Assembly: GCA_017792445.1 (NCBI GenBank) | Contig: CP051232.1 | Coordinates: 3,446,001 to 3,510,000, forward strand | Direction: 5' to 3' | From: Maritimibacter sp. | GTDB lineage: Bacteria; Pseudomonadota; Alphaproteobacteria; Rhodobacterales; Rhodobacteraceae | DNA length: 64,000 nucleotides | Shown here: in pieces, positions 45,174 to 52,577 of the stretch | How positions within the stretch are numbered: the first letter of the stretch is position 1 | How the letters are laid out: every line of letters starts with the position of its first letter | Program-made: the position numbers and the translations under genes | Notes under the pieces: generated by a model | Seen by the model: only the letters and a program-made list of their open reading frames with translations | The model's database searches: none | What the model was told of the DNA's origin: nothing

Positions 45174-46003
45174 GCGGGCACCTTCGGGAACCACGGCTGG
45201 GCGGCAAAGCCGGTCAGGTCGTCCAGTACCGCGTGGGCGCGTTCTTCCTCGGGGAAGCCCATGAACTTCGCCGTGTCCGCGATGCCGGTGGTGACGCCGA
45301 CACAGAAGGCGCCGGCCTTTCGGCCCATGCGGATTTCCAGCTTGGGGTCGTCGCCGATCACCGCCATTTCGGACGGCTGCGCGCCGGTCAGCGCGGTGAC
45401 GATATCCAGCCCCGCGGTCTCGGGCTTGCCGAAGACGGTGACCTTGGTGTCGGTGGCGTTTTCCAGCGCGGCGGCGATGGCGCCGGAGATGCCCAGCATC
45501 CGGCCCTTGGACGAGGCGAAATAGGGCGCGACAGAGCCCGCGAAGGGTGTCGCGCCGTCCCAGACGGCTTGCACCACCGACTCTAGCTCGGTGGCGCCGA
45601 AGTCGCGAGTGTAGCCCAGCAGCACGGCGTCGACCGGGCCTGCGTCGGGGGTGGGGTCGACCACCTGTATCCCGGCGTCCTGAACCGGGACGCGGGTGCC
45701 GTCGCCGCCCATCACCATGATGCGGGTATAGCCCATCCGCGCCAGCGCCTGCGCGGCGACGGCGGCGGGGGTGAGGATGTGGCCCTCGTCGATCACGATC
45801 CCGGCGTCGGCCAGCAGCGGATAGTAATGCGCGGGCGGGAAGAAGGTGCCGTTGGTATAGGCGACCACCTTGACGCCTGCTGCGCGGCAGGCGGCCAGCG
45901 CGTCGATCGCGCCGGGCAGGGCGGTGAAGGTGCCCGCCTCTTTGTTCATCAGGGCGAGGGTGCCGTCGATGTCGAACACCGCAGCGCGGATGTTGGGGGT
46001 CAT
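45170..46003 (-). CDS. HAD-IIA phosphatase (NagD-like)
   Basis: This 277-residue HAD hydrolase has the nucleophile motif AVFDIDGTLALMN near residue 8, motif II AYTNGTFFP, the Lys in VFGKPETAGLD and motif IV AVIGDDPKLEIRMG. The cap inserted between motifs II and III is of the C2/NagD class. Relatives hydrolyse nucleotide or sugar phosphates or 4-nitrophenyl-phosphate-like compounds. It lies between the carboxyltransferase gene and the acetoacetyl-CoA synthetase gene, overlapping the latter by ATGA. In an island with an alcohol-phosphorylating enzyme, it could remove that phosphate. GGAGACCG precedes the ATG. Confidence 0.88.
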   Translation of the reverse strand: MTPNIRAAVFDIDGTLALMNKEAGTFTALPGAIDALAACRAAGVKVVAYTNGTFFPPAHYYPLLADAGIVIDEGHILTPAAVAAQALARMGYTRIMVMGGDGTRVPVQDAGIQVVDPTPDAGPVDAVLLGYTRDFGATELESVVQAVWDGATPFAGSVAPYFASSKGRMLGISGAIAAALENATDTKVTVFGKPETAGLDIVTALTGAQPSEMAVIGDDPKLEIRMGRKAGAFCVGVTTGIADTAKFMGFPEEERAHAVLDDLTGFAAQPWFPKVPA

Positions 46004-46094
46004 GGGGCGGTCTCCGTCAGGCGTGTCGGCTGTCTGGTCTCGGGTCTGGCGGCGGTGGGGCCAAGGGTCAAGTCCGGGGCGTGTCGGCGTCGGG

Positions 46095-47564
46095 TCATCT
46101 GCCGCGCCCGTTCAGTTCCAGTTTGAACCCGGGCTTGTCGATCTTCACAGAGCCCAGCCCCTTGCGCGCGGTCAGTTCCCGCAGCAGATCCATCACCGGC
46201 TTCGACTTGGGATCGTAGCCGCGCCGGGCGGGACCGGCGGCGACCATCGCGTCGACCTGATCCTCTGGCATGGTGGCGCGCAGAAGGAACTCCTCGTCGG
46301 AACAGCCCTTGCCGATCTTCGCGCGAAGCTCGTCCAGCGAGGCCATCTGCGCCTCGTCCTCCAGCGCGCGGGCGCGTTTGCTGTCGCGGATGCGGGCCTC
46401 GATCTCGCGGTCCATCGGCATCGCGGGCTTGCCGAAGCGGCCAAGGACATAGCGGGTGACCTCGTCGGGGACCGTCTCGTACCGTTCCTTGCCGGTGACG
46501 TTCAGCATCGCCTGCGTGCTGACGATCTGCGAGAACGGCGTGACCATGATCGGATAGCCGAGTTCGGCGCGGACGCGTTCGATTTCCGTCAGCACCTGCG
46601 GCAGCAGATGAGCGCGCCCGGTCTCGGCCAGCTGGCGCTTCATCGTGCCCATGACGCCGCCGGGCAACTGGTGGCGGAAGAAGGCGCGGTCGTACTGGCC
46701 GGGGTGGCCGGGGGGCAGGCCCTCGGAGGCGGTTAGCGCCGTCATGTAGGTGTCGAACAGGGCCACGGCCTCGTCGTTGACGTCGACCGTGTGGCCCATG
46801 TCGCGCAGGTTGGCGATGGTCTGCGACATCGAGGGCTGCGCCATCCCGTCGGCTGCGCCCGCCGCGCAAGTGTGCAGGCAGTCGACACCGGTCTCGGCTG
46901 CCTCGAGATAGGAGAACGGCGCAAGGCCGATGGTGCAGTGCGAATGGAATTCCAACGGCACGGTTCCCATCACCGCCTTCAGCGCGGGCATCAGGGTGCG
47001 GGTGCGTTCGGGGGTGATCAGGCCGCCGGGGTCCTTGACGTAGATCTTGTCGAACTTGCCCGAGGCCGCGAGCTTGCCCGCGGCTTGTGCGAAATGGGCG
47101 TCGTCATGCAGCGGCGACAGGGTGAAGGTCAGCGCCGCGACGATCTGTTCGCCGCCGGCCCTGCGGGTGAGGTCGGCCATGTTCAGCATCGCCGGGACGT
47201 TGTTCATCGGGTCCATCACCGCGAAGCGGCGGATGCCGTTGTTCACGACAAGGCGAAAGGCGAATTCCATCAGTTCCTCGGACGCCGCTTCCCACGAGAT
47301 GAAGCGCATGCCGGTGGTGAGGAAGGACAGGGGGGTGTCCGGCGTCGCCTCGCGCATCAGGCGCAAGCGCTCCCACGGGTCTTCCTTCTTGAAGCGGACG
47401 GCCACGGCCATGTGGGTCGAGGTGGTGAAGTCGATGGATTCAAAGCCGATCCGCTCCATCACCGGGGCGATTTGCAGCATCATCCCGGTGTCCAGCCCGG
47501 TGGCGCCCCAGTTCGACTGGTTGCCGTCGCGCAGGGTGGTGTCGATCAGGGTGACGTCGGTCAT
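46095..47564 (-). CDS. HMGL-fold carboxyltransferase subunit (oxaloacetate decarboxylase alpha / pyruvate carboxylase B-like)
   Basis: This 489-residue DRE-TIM-barrel carboxyltransferase transfers CO2 between biotin and an enolisable acceptor. Key motifs are DTTLRDGNQS (usually DTTLRDAHQS), the metal-binding FHSHCTIGLAP, KDPGGLITP with the Lys that is normally carbamylated, and LTFTLSPLHD. The C-terminal helical domain (about 310-480) is present but the biotinyl tail is absent, so the carrier is the separate BCCP encoded two genes upstream. The departures from the pyruvate/oxaloacetate consensus (GNQ, DPGG, DPMNN) hint at another ketone-type acceptor. It overlaps the biotin carboxylase gene by ATGA. 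Confidence 0.87.
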   Translation of the reverse strand: MTDVTLIDTTLRDGNQSNWGATGLDTGMMLQIAPVMERIGFESIDFTTSTHMAVAVRFKKEDPWERLRLMREATPDTPLSFLTTGMRFISWEAASEELMEFAFRLVVNNGIRRFAVMDPMNNVPAMLNMADLTRRAGGEQIVAALTFTLSPLHDDAHFAQAAGKLAASGKFDKIYVKDPGGLITPERTRTLMPALKAVMGTVPLEFHSHCTIGLAPFSYLEAAETGVDCLHTCAAGAADGMAQPSMSQTIANLRDMGHTVDVNDEAVALFDTYMTALTASEGLPPGHPGQYDRAFFRHQLPGGVMGTMKRQLAETGRAHLLPQVLTEIERVRAELGYPIMVTPFSQIVSTQAMLNVTGKERYETVPDEVTRYVLGRFGKPAMPMDREIEARIRDSKRARALEDEAQMASLDELRAKIGKGCSDEEFLLRATMPEDQVDAMVAAGPARRGYDPKSKPVMDLLRELTARKGLGSVKIDKPGFKLELNGRGR

Positions 47565-48913
47565 TCGGAGATCCTCGCCAGCAGGCCGGGCAGATAGTTG
47601 GTGTCCACGCCGCCCTGCCGGAACGCGTCGTCGGACAGGATGGCGGCGTGCAGGGGGGCGTTGGTGGCGATGCCGTCCAGCGCGCAGACCTTCAGCGCCG
47701 CCTGCATCCGCTCGATCGCCTCGGCGCGGGTCTCGCCGTGGGTGATCAGCTTGGCGACCATCGAGTCATAGAATGGCGGGATCATCGCACCCGGTGTCAT
47801 GTGGGTGTCAACGCGCAGGCCGGGCAGGGAGGGAAACCAGGCCTGCGCGACCCGTCCGGGGCTCGGCATGAAATCCCGGGCGGGGTCTTCGGCATTCAGG
47901 CGGCATTCGATGGCATGGCCGCCGAGGCTGATGTCCTCCTGCGTGAGCGGGAGGGGAGCGCCCTCGGCGATGGAGATCTGCAACGCGATCAGATCGAGAC
48001 CGGTGATCGCCTCCGTCACCGGGTGTTCCACCTGGATGCGGGCGTTCATCTCTAGAAAGTAGAACTCTTCCCGCTCTACGTCGACAAGGAATTCGACCGT
48101 TCCAAGAGAACGATACCCGATGTGACGCGCAAACTTCACCGCGGCGTCCAGCAGGCCCTGCCGCAGTTTCGGGGTCAGGTGGGGGGCCGGGGCCTCTTCG
48201 ACCACCTTCTGATAACGGCGCTGGACCGAGCAGTCGCGCTCGCCCGCGTGGATCACCGTCTCGCCGTCCGAGATGATCTGGACCTCGACGTGACGGCCGA
48301 CGGTCACGTAGCGTTCGAGATAGACGCGGCCGTCGCCGAACGCCGCCGCCGCCTCGGAGGTGGCGAGGTCGAGCTGGGCGGCGAGGTCCTCGGCGCGGTC
48401 GACGCGTTTCATGCCCTTGCCGCCGCCGCCGGCGACGGCCTTGATGAGCATGGGAAAGCCCACCTCGTCGGCCAGCGTCGCGGCATCCTCGGCGGTCTCG
48501 GCCTCGCCGCCCGGCACCAGCGGGACGCCGGCGTTTCCGGCGTGGGTGCGGGCGGTCAGCTTGTCGCCGACGGCTTCGAGGTTGGCGGGGGTGGGGCCGA
48601 TGAAGGTCAGGTTGTTGGTGGCGCAGGCTTCGGCCAGCGCCTTGTTCTCGCTAAGGAAACCGTATCCGGGGTGGATCGCGTCGCAGCCGGTGCCAAGCGC
48701 GGCCTCGATCACCGTGCCGACCTTCAGATAGCTTTGCGCAGAGGGTGCGGGGCCAAGGCAGACGGCACGTGTGGCAAGTTGCGCACCAAGGCTGTCGCGG
48801 TCGGCTTCCGAGACGCCCAGCACGGTCTCGATCCCGAGCGCGCGGGCGGTGCGGATGATGCGCACGGCGATCTCGCCCCGGTTGGCGATGAAGATGCGGC
48901 GGATCGGGGCCAT
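47561..48913 (-). CDS. Biotin carboxylase subunit
   Basis: This 450-residue AccC-type enzyme carboxylates BCCP-biotin with ATP and bicarbonate. The start IRRIFIANRGEIAVRIIRTARALG, the ATP-grasp loop AGGGGKGMKRV, the HVEVQI strand, RDCSVQRRYQKVVEEAPAP and the catalytic EMNARIQVEHPVTE are all intact. Full usual length. It begins one base after the BCCP stop and overlaps the carboxyltransferase gene, so the three form one transcription and assembly unit. It may be a second biotin carboxylase beside the housekeeping accC, dedicated to this pathway. Confidence 0.95.
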   Translation of the reverse strand: MAPIRRIFIANRGEIAVRIIRTARALGIETVLGVSEADRDSLGAQLATRAVCLGPAPSAQSYLKVGTVIEAALGTGCDAIHPGYGFLSENKALAEACATNNLTFIGPTPANLEAVGDKLTARTHAGNAGVPLVPGGEAETAEDAATLADEVGFPMLIKAVAGGGGKGMKRVDRAEDLAAQLDLATSEAAAAFGDGRVYLERYVTVGRHVEVQIISDGETVIHAGERDCSVQRRYQKVVEEAPAPHLTPKLRQGLLDAAVKFARHIGYRSLGTVEFLVDVEREEFYFLEMNARIQVEHPVTEAITGLDLIALQISIAEGAPLPLTQEDISLGGHAIECRLNAEDPARDFMPSPGRVAQAWFPSLPGLRVDTHMTPGAMIPPFYDSMVAKLITHGETRAEAIERMQAALKVCALDGIATNAPLHAAILSDDAFRQGGVDTNYLPGLLARISE

Positions 48914-48914
48914 G

Positions 48915-49388
48915 TCAGGACGGCTCGATCCGGATCAGCGCCTGCCCGTGTTCGACCAGCTGGCCGTTCTCGGCGAGGATTTCGGTCACGGTGCCGGCCT
49001 GTCCGGCGGTGACCGAGTTCATAAGCTTCATCACCTCGATGATGCCGATCACGCTGTCCTCGGTGACGGTGTCGCCCACCTGCACGAACGGATCGGCGCC
49101 GGGTTTGGCGGCGCGGTAGAAGGTGCCCAGCAGCGGCGCGGGCACCTCGGAGCCGCCGCCGGAGGCCACGACCGGCGCGGTGACGGCAGCCGGTTTCGGA
49201 ACGGCGGGGGTCGCCGGGATCGCGGGCGGCTCTGGCGCGGTGGTCGAAGCGGTGGGCGTGGGTGCGGGTGCGCCACGGCGACGGAGTTCGAGCTTGAGGT
49301 CGCCCATTTCCAGCCGCAGCTCGTCGAAGTCGGAACCGTCGATCATCCGCAGGATGTCGTCGATGTCTGAACGGGTCAGCCCGGTCAT
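48915..49388 (-). CDS. Biotin carboxyl carrier protein
   Basis: This 157-residue carrier has an N-terminal helical part (SDIDDILRMIDGSDFDELRLEMGDLKLELRR), an Ala/Pro/Thr-rich linker (about 42-80), and a C-terminal biotinyl domain with Lys121 in EVMKLMN (a Val in place of the common Ala of EAMK). It resembles AccB in layout. It is the first gene of the minus-strand operon BCCP, BC, CT, HAD, AACS, SDR. GGGAGGAG precedes the ATG, and the palindrome TTTCAC-N3-GTGAAA lies about 80 bases upstream. Confidence 0.93.
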   Translation of the reverse strand: MTGLTRSDIDDILRMIDGSDFDELRLEMGDLKLELRRRGAPAPTPTASTTAPEPPAIPATPAVPKPAAVTAPVVASGGGSEVPAPLLGTFYRAAKPGADPFVQVGDTVTEDSVIGIIEVMKLMNSVTAGQAGTVTEILAENGQLVEHGQALIRIEPS

Positions 49389-49468
49389 GGTCTCCTCCCG
49401 GTGGGTGTCCGTGTCGGGGCGACCGTAGGCGGGCGGAGGGCGGCGGCTCAATTCGTGGCCGCTTGGTA

Positions 49469-49483
49469 TTTCACCGGGTGAAA
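49469..49483. promoter_or_regulatory. TTTCAC-N3-GTGAAA palindrome (site 2)
   Basis: TTTCAC, CGG, GTGAAA. The arms and spacer length are identical to those at 32705-32719. It lies 81-95 bases upstream of the BCCP start, a normal operator position, and 17 bases after the stop of the GFA-family gene. Confidence 0.7.
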
Positions 49484-49499
49484 CGGCGCCCCGAAGCGG

Positions 49500-49868
49500 T
49501 CACGCGTCGCGAGGGTGTCGGGCGTTGACCGGGAAGGGGGGCAGCCAAGGCTCGCGCCGGATCGTCCATAGCTCGTAGTCGGGCGTGAAGACGCCGGGCG
49601 CGTCGAGGGCGCCGAGGTGCAGTTCGAAGTCGCCATCGCTTTCGGCATAGACGGACGAGCCGCAGCGGGGGCAGAAGTGGCGGCCCTTGTAGGATCGGGT
49701 CTCGCCGGTCACCGTCACGTTTTCGGGGCTAAAGATCGCCGCCGCGTAGAACACCGCGCCGTGGTGTTTGCGGCAGTCAAGACAGTGGCACACGGCGACC
49801 CGGTCGGGTTTGCCCGTGGCCTCGATCCGCACGTCGCCGCACAGGCAGCCGCCGCTGTGTCGTTCCAT
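49500..49868 (-). CDS. GFA-family zinc protein (glutathione-dependent formaldehyde-activating enzyme-like)
   Basis: This 122-residue protein of the GFA/CENP-V fold has zinc-binding cysteines Cys8 and Cys10 (GGCLCG), Cys27, Cys29 and Cys32 (VCHCLDCR), and Cys66 and Cys69 (FCPRCGSSVY). All seven positions expected for the two zinc sites are present. Most family members have no proven formaldehyde or glutathione activity, so the name should be taken as a fold label. The ATG at 49868 has GGGAGAAC upstream; the longer frame is out of a good site. It is separated from the BCCP operon by a presumptive promoter. Confidence 0.88.
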   Translation of the reverse strand: MERHSGGCLCGDVRIEATGKPDRVAVCHCLDCRKHHGAVFYAAAIFSPENVTVTGETRSYKGRHFCPRCGSSVYAESDGDFELHLGALDAPGVFTPDYELWTIRREPWLPPFPVNARHPRDA

Positions 49869-49899
49869 CGCGTGTTCTCCCGAAGCTTTCGGGGGAACC

Positions 49900-51024
49900 C
49901 TAGGGCAGAATCCCCGTTCGCCACAGCGTGACCTTGATGCCGCCCAGCGGAACCGGCGCACCGGGGCGTTCAAAGGGCAGGGCGGTGGCCCTGGCAAGCC
50001 CTGCCTCGCTGGTGACGAGGCCCACGCGCCAGCCCGAGAAACGTTCGGTCAGCACCTTGCCGAGCGCGCCGTAGAGGCCATGCAGCATGCCCTTGTTGCC
50101 GATCCGCGCGCCATAGGGCGGGTTCACGATGACCAGCCCCGGCGGGCCTTCGGGCGGGGTCAGGTCGCTGACCGGGTGGCAGGCGAAGGAGGTGAAGGCG
50201 TCGACGCCGGCGCGGGCGGCGTTCGCCTCGCTCATGCGGATCGCGCCCTGATCGCGGTCGGAACCGTAGAACACGGGCGCGGGGGCGGCGTGGGGCTGGC
50301 CCGCCTTCATCCGCGCCCACGCGGCGGGGTCGAAGCTGGCGAGATCCTCGAAGGCGAAGCGGCGGGTGCGGCCCGGCATCAGCCCGGCGGCGATCTCGGC
50401 GGCCTCGATCACGAAGGTGCCCGAGCCGCACATCGGGTCCACCACCGGCTCGCGCCCGTCATAGCCGCACTGGCGCAGGAAGGCGGCGGCGAGGTTCTCG
50501 CGCATCGGGGCCTTGTTCACCGCCTCCTTGTGGCCGCGCCGGTGCAGCGGCTCGCCGGAGGTGTCCAGCGAGACGGTGACGAGGTTGTCCTCGATCCGCA
50601 CCTTGACCGAAACGGCGGCCTCGGCGGCGTCCTGCACCACCGGAGCGCCCAGTGTCTCGGCGATGGCGGTCTCGATCCGCTGGGTGGCGGCGCCGGCGTG
50701 GTAGATCTTGTTCTTGCGGCTGGTCGCGGTCTCGACCCGCACCGGCACGTCCGCGCGCAGGACGTCGGCCCACGGGAACTTGCGGGCGCGCTTGTCCAGC
50801 TGGGCAAGGTGGAAGGCGCGGAATTCGCCGACGCGGACCAGCACGCGTGCGGCGCAGCGCAGGGTCAGGTTGGCGCGCCAGACCTCGGGCCAGCCGCCCT
50901 GCGTCTCGACGCCGCCCGGCACCGCGCGGGGCGCGGCGAAGCCAGCGGCGCGGGCCTCGTCGGCCAGCACCGGCTCCAGCCCCGGCGCGCAGGCAAGGAA
51001 GATGCCAAGCGGGGTGTCGGTCAC
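49900..51024 (-). CDS. THUMP-domain class I RNA methyltransferase (RlmL N-terminal-like)
   Basis: This 374-residue methyltransferase probably makes m2G in 23S rRNA. It has an N-terminal ferredoxin-like/THUMP region (about 1-155) and a Rossmann methyltransferase domain (about 160-374). Characteristic motifs are RRGHKEAVNKAPMRENLAAAFL, the SAM site DPMCGSGTFVIEAAEIA and the catalytic NPPYGARIG. Its length equals the stand-alone RlmL-like (YpsC-type) proteins rather than the RlmKL fusion. The start overlaps the ilvH stop by four bases, so it is probably co-transcribed with ilvH. Target site is inferred from family. Confidence 0.9.
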   Translation of the reverse strand: MTDTPLGIFLACAPGLEPVLADEARAAGFAAPRAVPGGVETQGGWPEVWRANLTLRCAARVLVRVGEFRAFHLAQLDKRARKFPWADVLRADVPVRVETATSRKNKIYHAGAATQRIETAIAETLGAPVVQDAAEAAVSVKVRIEDNLVTVSLDTSGEPLHRRGHKEAVNKAPMRENLAAAFLRQCGYDGREPVVDPMCGSGTFVIEAAEIAAGLMPGRTRRFAFEDLASFDPAAWARMKAGQPHAAPAPVFYGSDRDQGAIRMSEANAARAGVDAFTSFACHPVSDLTPPEGPPGLVIVNPPYGARIGNKGMLHGLYGALGKVLTERFSGWRVGLVTSEAGLARATALPFERPGAPVPLGGIKVTLWRTGILP

Positions 51025-51584
51025 TCTGCGCCGCGCGACAGGGCGGCGACGCCGGTGCGGGCCATCTCGTTCAGGCCCAGCGGGCGCATCAGGTCGGCGA
51101 ACGCGTCGACTTTCTGCGGCGTGCCGGTGATCTCGAACACGAAGCTTTCCAGCGTCGAGTCGACCACATTGGCGCGGAAGATCTCGGCCAGACGCAGCGC
51201 CTCGATCCGGTTGTTGCCGGTGCCCGCGACCTTGAACAGCGCCAGTTCGCGTTCCACCGCCATGCCCTCGACCGTCAGGTCGTGGACCTCGTGAACCGGG
51301 ACGATGCGGCCCAGCTGCGCCTTGATCTGTTCGATGACCTCGGGGGTGCCGGTGGTGACGATGGTGATGCGGCTCAGGTGCCCTTCGTGATCGGTCTCGG
51401 CCACGGTCAGGCTTTCGATGTTGTAGCCCCGGCCCGAGAACAGACCGATGACGCGGGCAAGGACGCCCGCTTCGTTGTCGACGAGCACGGATAGCGTGTG
51501 ACGCTCCTCGGCCTGCGCGTGGGGGTCCTTGAGGTCGTAGGCCGAGTGTTTCGACAGGCCCTTCTTGAGTTTCAGTGCCGACAT
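51021..51584 (-). CDS. ilvH: Acetolactate synthase small (regulatory) subunit
   Basis: This 187-residue regulatory subunit confers valine feedback inhibition and stimulates the large subunit. The N-terminal ACT domain (about 30-105) has HTLSVLVDNEAGVLARVIGLFSGRGYNIESLTV, followed by the C-terminal domain with ELALFKV and FVFEITGTPQKVDAFADLMRPLG. GGAAGGAAG precedes the ATG. It is on the same strand as ilvI, 994 bases downstream of it, but a beta-barrel gene on the other strand lies between, so ilvH may depend on its own promoter in 51585-51718. Confidence 0.97.
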   Translation of the reverse strand: MSALKLKKGLSKHSAYDLKDPHAQAEERHTLSVLVDNEAGVLARVIGLFSGRGYNIESLTVAETDHEGHLSRITIVTTGTPEVIEQIKAQLGRIVPVHEVHDLTVEGMAVERELALFKVAGTGNNRIEALRLAEIFRANVVDSTLESFVFEITGTPQKVDAFADLMRPLGLNEMARTGVAALSRGAE

Positions 51585-51718
51585 TTGGTCTTCCTTCCTG
51601 CGACAGTATTTAACCTTGCGCGGCCTTGCGCGCGGTCAGTACAGTTCAATCATCTTAAATTTGACGTGCGCCGGGCTGCCAGCCGATTTGCGCATGATTT
51701 CAGTACGTTGGGGGCACC

Positions 51719-52498
51719 ATGAAACACGCCATCGCCAGTTGCAGCGCAGCCGTCCTGATTTCCGCGAGTCTTGCTGGAACCGCCACGGCGCAAAGCGCCG
51801 ACGAGCTTGCCAAAAAGCTGGCCAACCCGATCGCCGATATCATCAGCGTGCCGTTCCAGTTGAACTACACCCGCAACATCGGCGTGAACGACGATGGCAA
51901 CCGGTTCACGCTGAACGTGCAGCCGGTCATTCCCATCGATCTTGGCAACGGCTGGAACCTGATCTCGCGCACGATCATGCCGATCAACAAGAACGACCTT
52001 CCGGGCAATACCGACAGCGGTATCGGCGACATCTCGCAGACGTTCTATTTCTCGCCCACCGACTCGGGCAGCCTGATCTGGGGCGTAGGTCCGGCGTTCC
52101 TGCTGCCCACCGGGGCGGATGGCTTTACCGCCGACACGTTCGCCGCCGGTCTGACCGGCGCGGTGCTGACCCAGTCGGGCAACTGGACGGTCGGCGGCCT
52201 TGCGGTTCACCTGTGGGACGTCGACGGTCCGGCGGACATCAGCCAGACGCTGATGCAGCCGTTCGTGACCTACGGGCTGGGCAACGGCCTGTCCGTCGGC
52301 ATGAACTCGGAAACCACCTATGACTGGGTGAACGACGTCTGGACGGTGCCGATCTCGGCCACCGTGTCCAAGGTCCTGTCCGTCAACGGGCAGGCGATGA
52401 ACCTGTCCGGCGGACTGGTCTATTACGCCGAGGCGCCCGACAGCGGCCCCGAGGGGCTGTCGTTCCGGTTGGGCCTGAGCCTGGTGTTTCCGAAGTAG
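51719..52498 (+). CDS. Outer-membrane beta-barrel protein, putative transporter (phenol-MetA-like fold)
   Basis: This 259-residue protein has a signal peptide (SCSAAVLISASLAGTATAQS) followed by alternating beta strands such as IISVPFQLNYTRNIG, NVQPVIPIDLG, SGIGDISQTFYFSPT and LIWGVGPAFLLPTGAD. It ends FRLGLSLVFPK. The pattern fits the family annotated as putative MetA-pathway-of-phenol-degradation transporters, whose real function is unclear. It probably sits in the outer membrane. It lies between ilvI and ilvH but on the opposite strand, an odd location. The ATG follows GGGGGCACC, a weak site. Confidence 0.75.
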   Translation: MKHAIASCSAAVLISASLAGTATAQSADELAKKLANPIADIISVPFQLNYTRNIGVNDDGNRFTLNVQPVIPIDLGNGWNLISRTIMPINKNDLPGNTDSGIGDISQTFYFSPTDSGSLIWGVGPAFLLPTGADGFTADTFAAGLTGAVLTQSGNWTVGGLAVHLWDVDGPADISQTLMQPFVTYGLGNGLSVGMNSETTYDWVNDVWTVPISATVSKVLSVNGQAMNLSGGLVYYAEAPDSGPEGLSFRLGLSLVFPK

Positions 52499-52544
52499 TC
52501 GCACGCGACACCCTTTCGCATCCACGCATGGTGCATGACGGGAG

Positions 52545-52569
52545 TCCGGGCGGGGAGGACCCGCCCGGA
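52545..52569. terminator. Hairpin between convergent barrel and ilvI genes
   Basis: A perfect 10-bp stem (TCCGGGCGGG paired with CCCGCCCGGA, five-base loop) lies 46 bases after the barrel stop and 8 bases after the ilvI stop. No T run follows on either side, so its strength as a terminator is uncertain. Confidence 0.5.
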
Positions 52570-52577
52570 ACGTCCGA

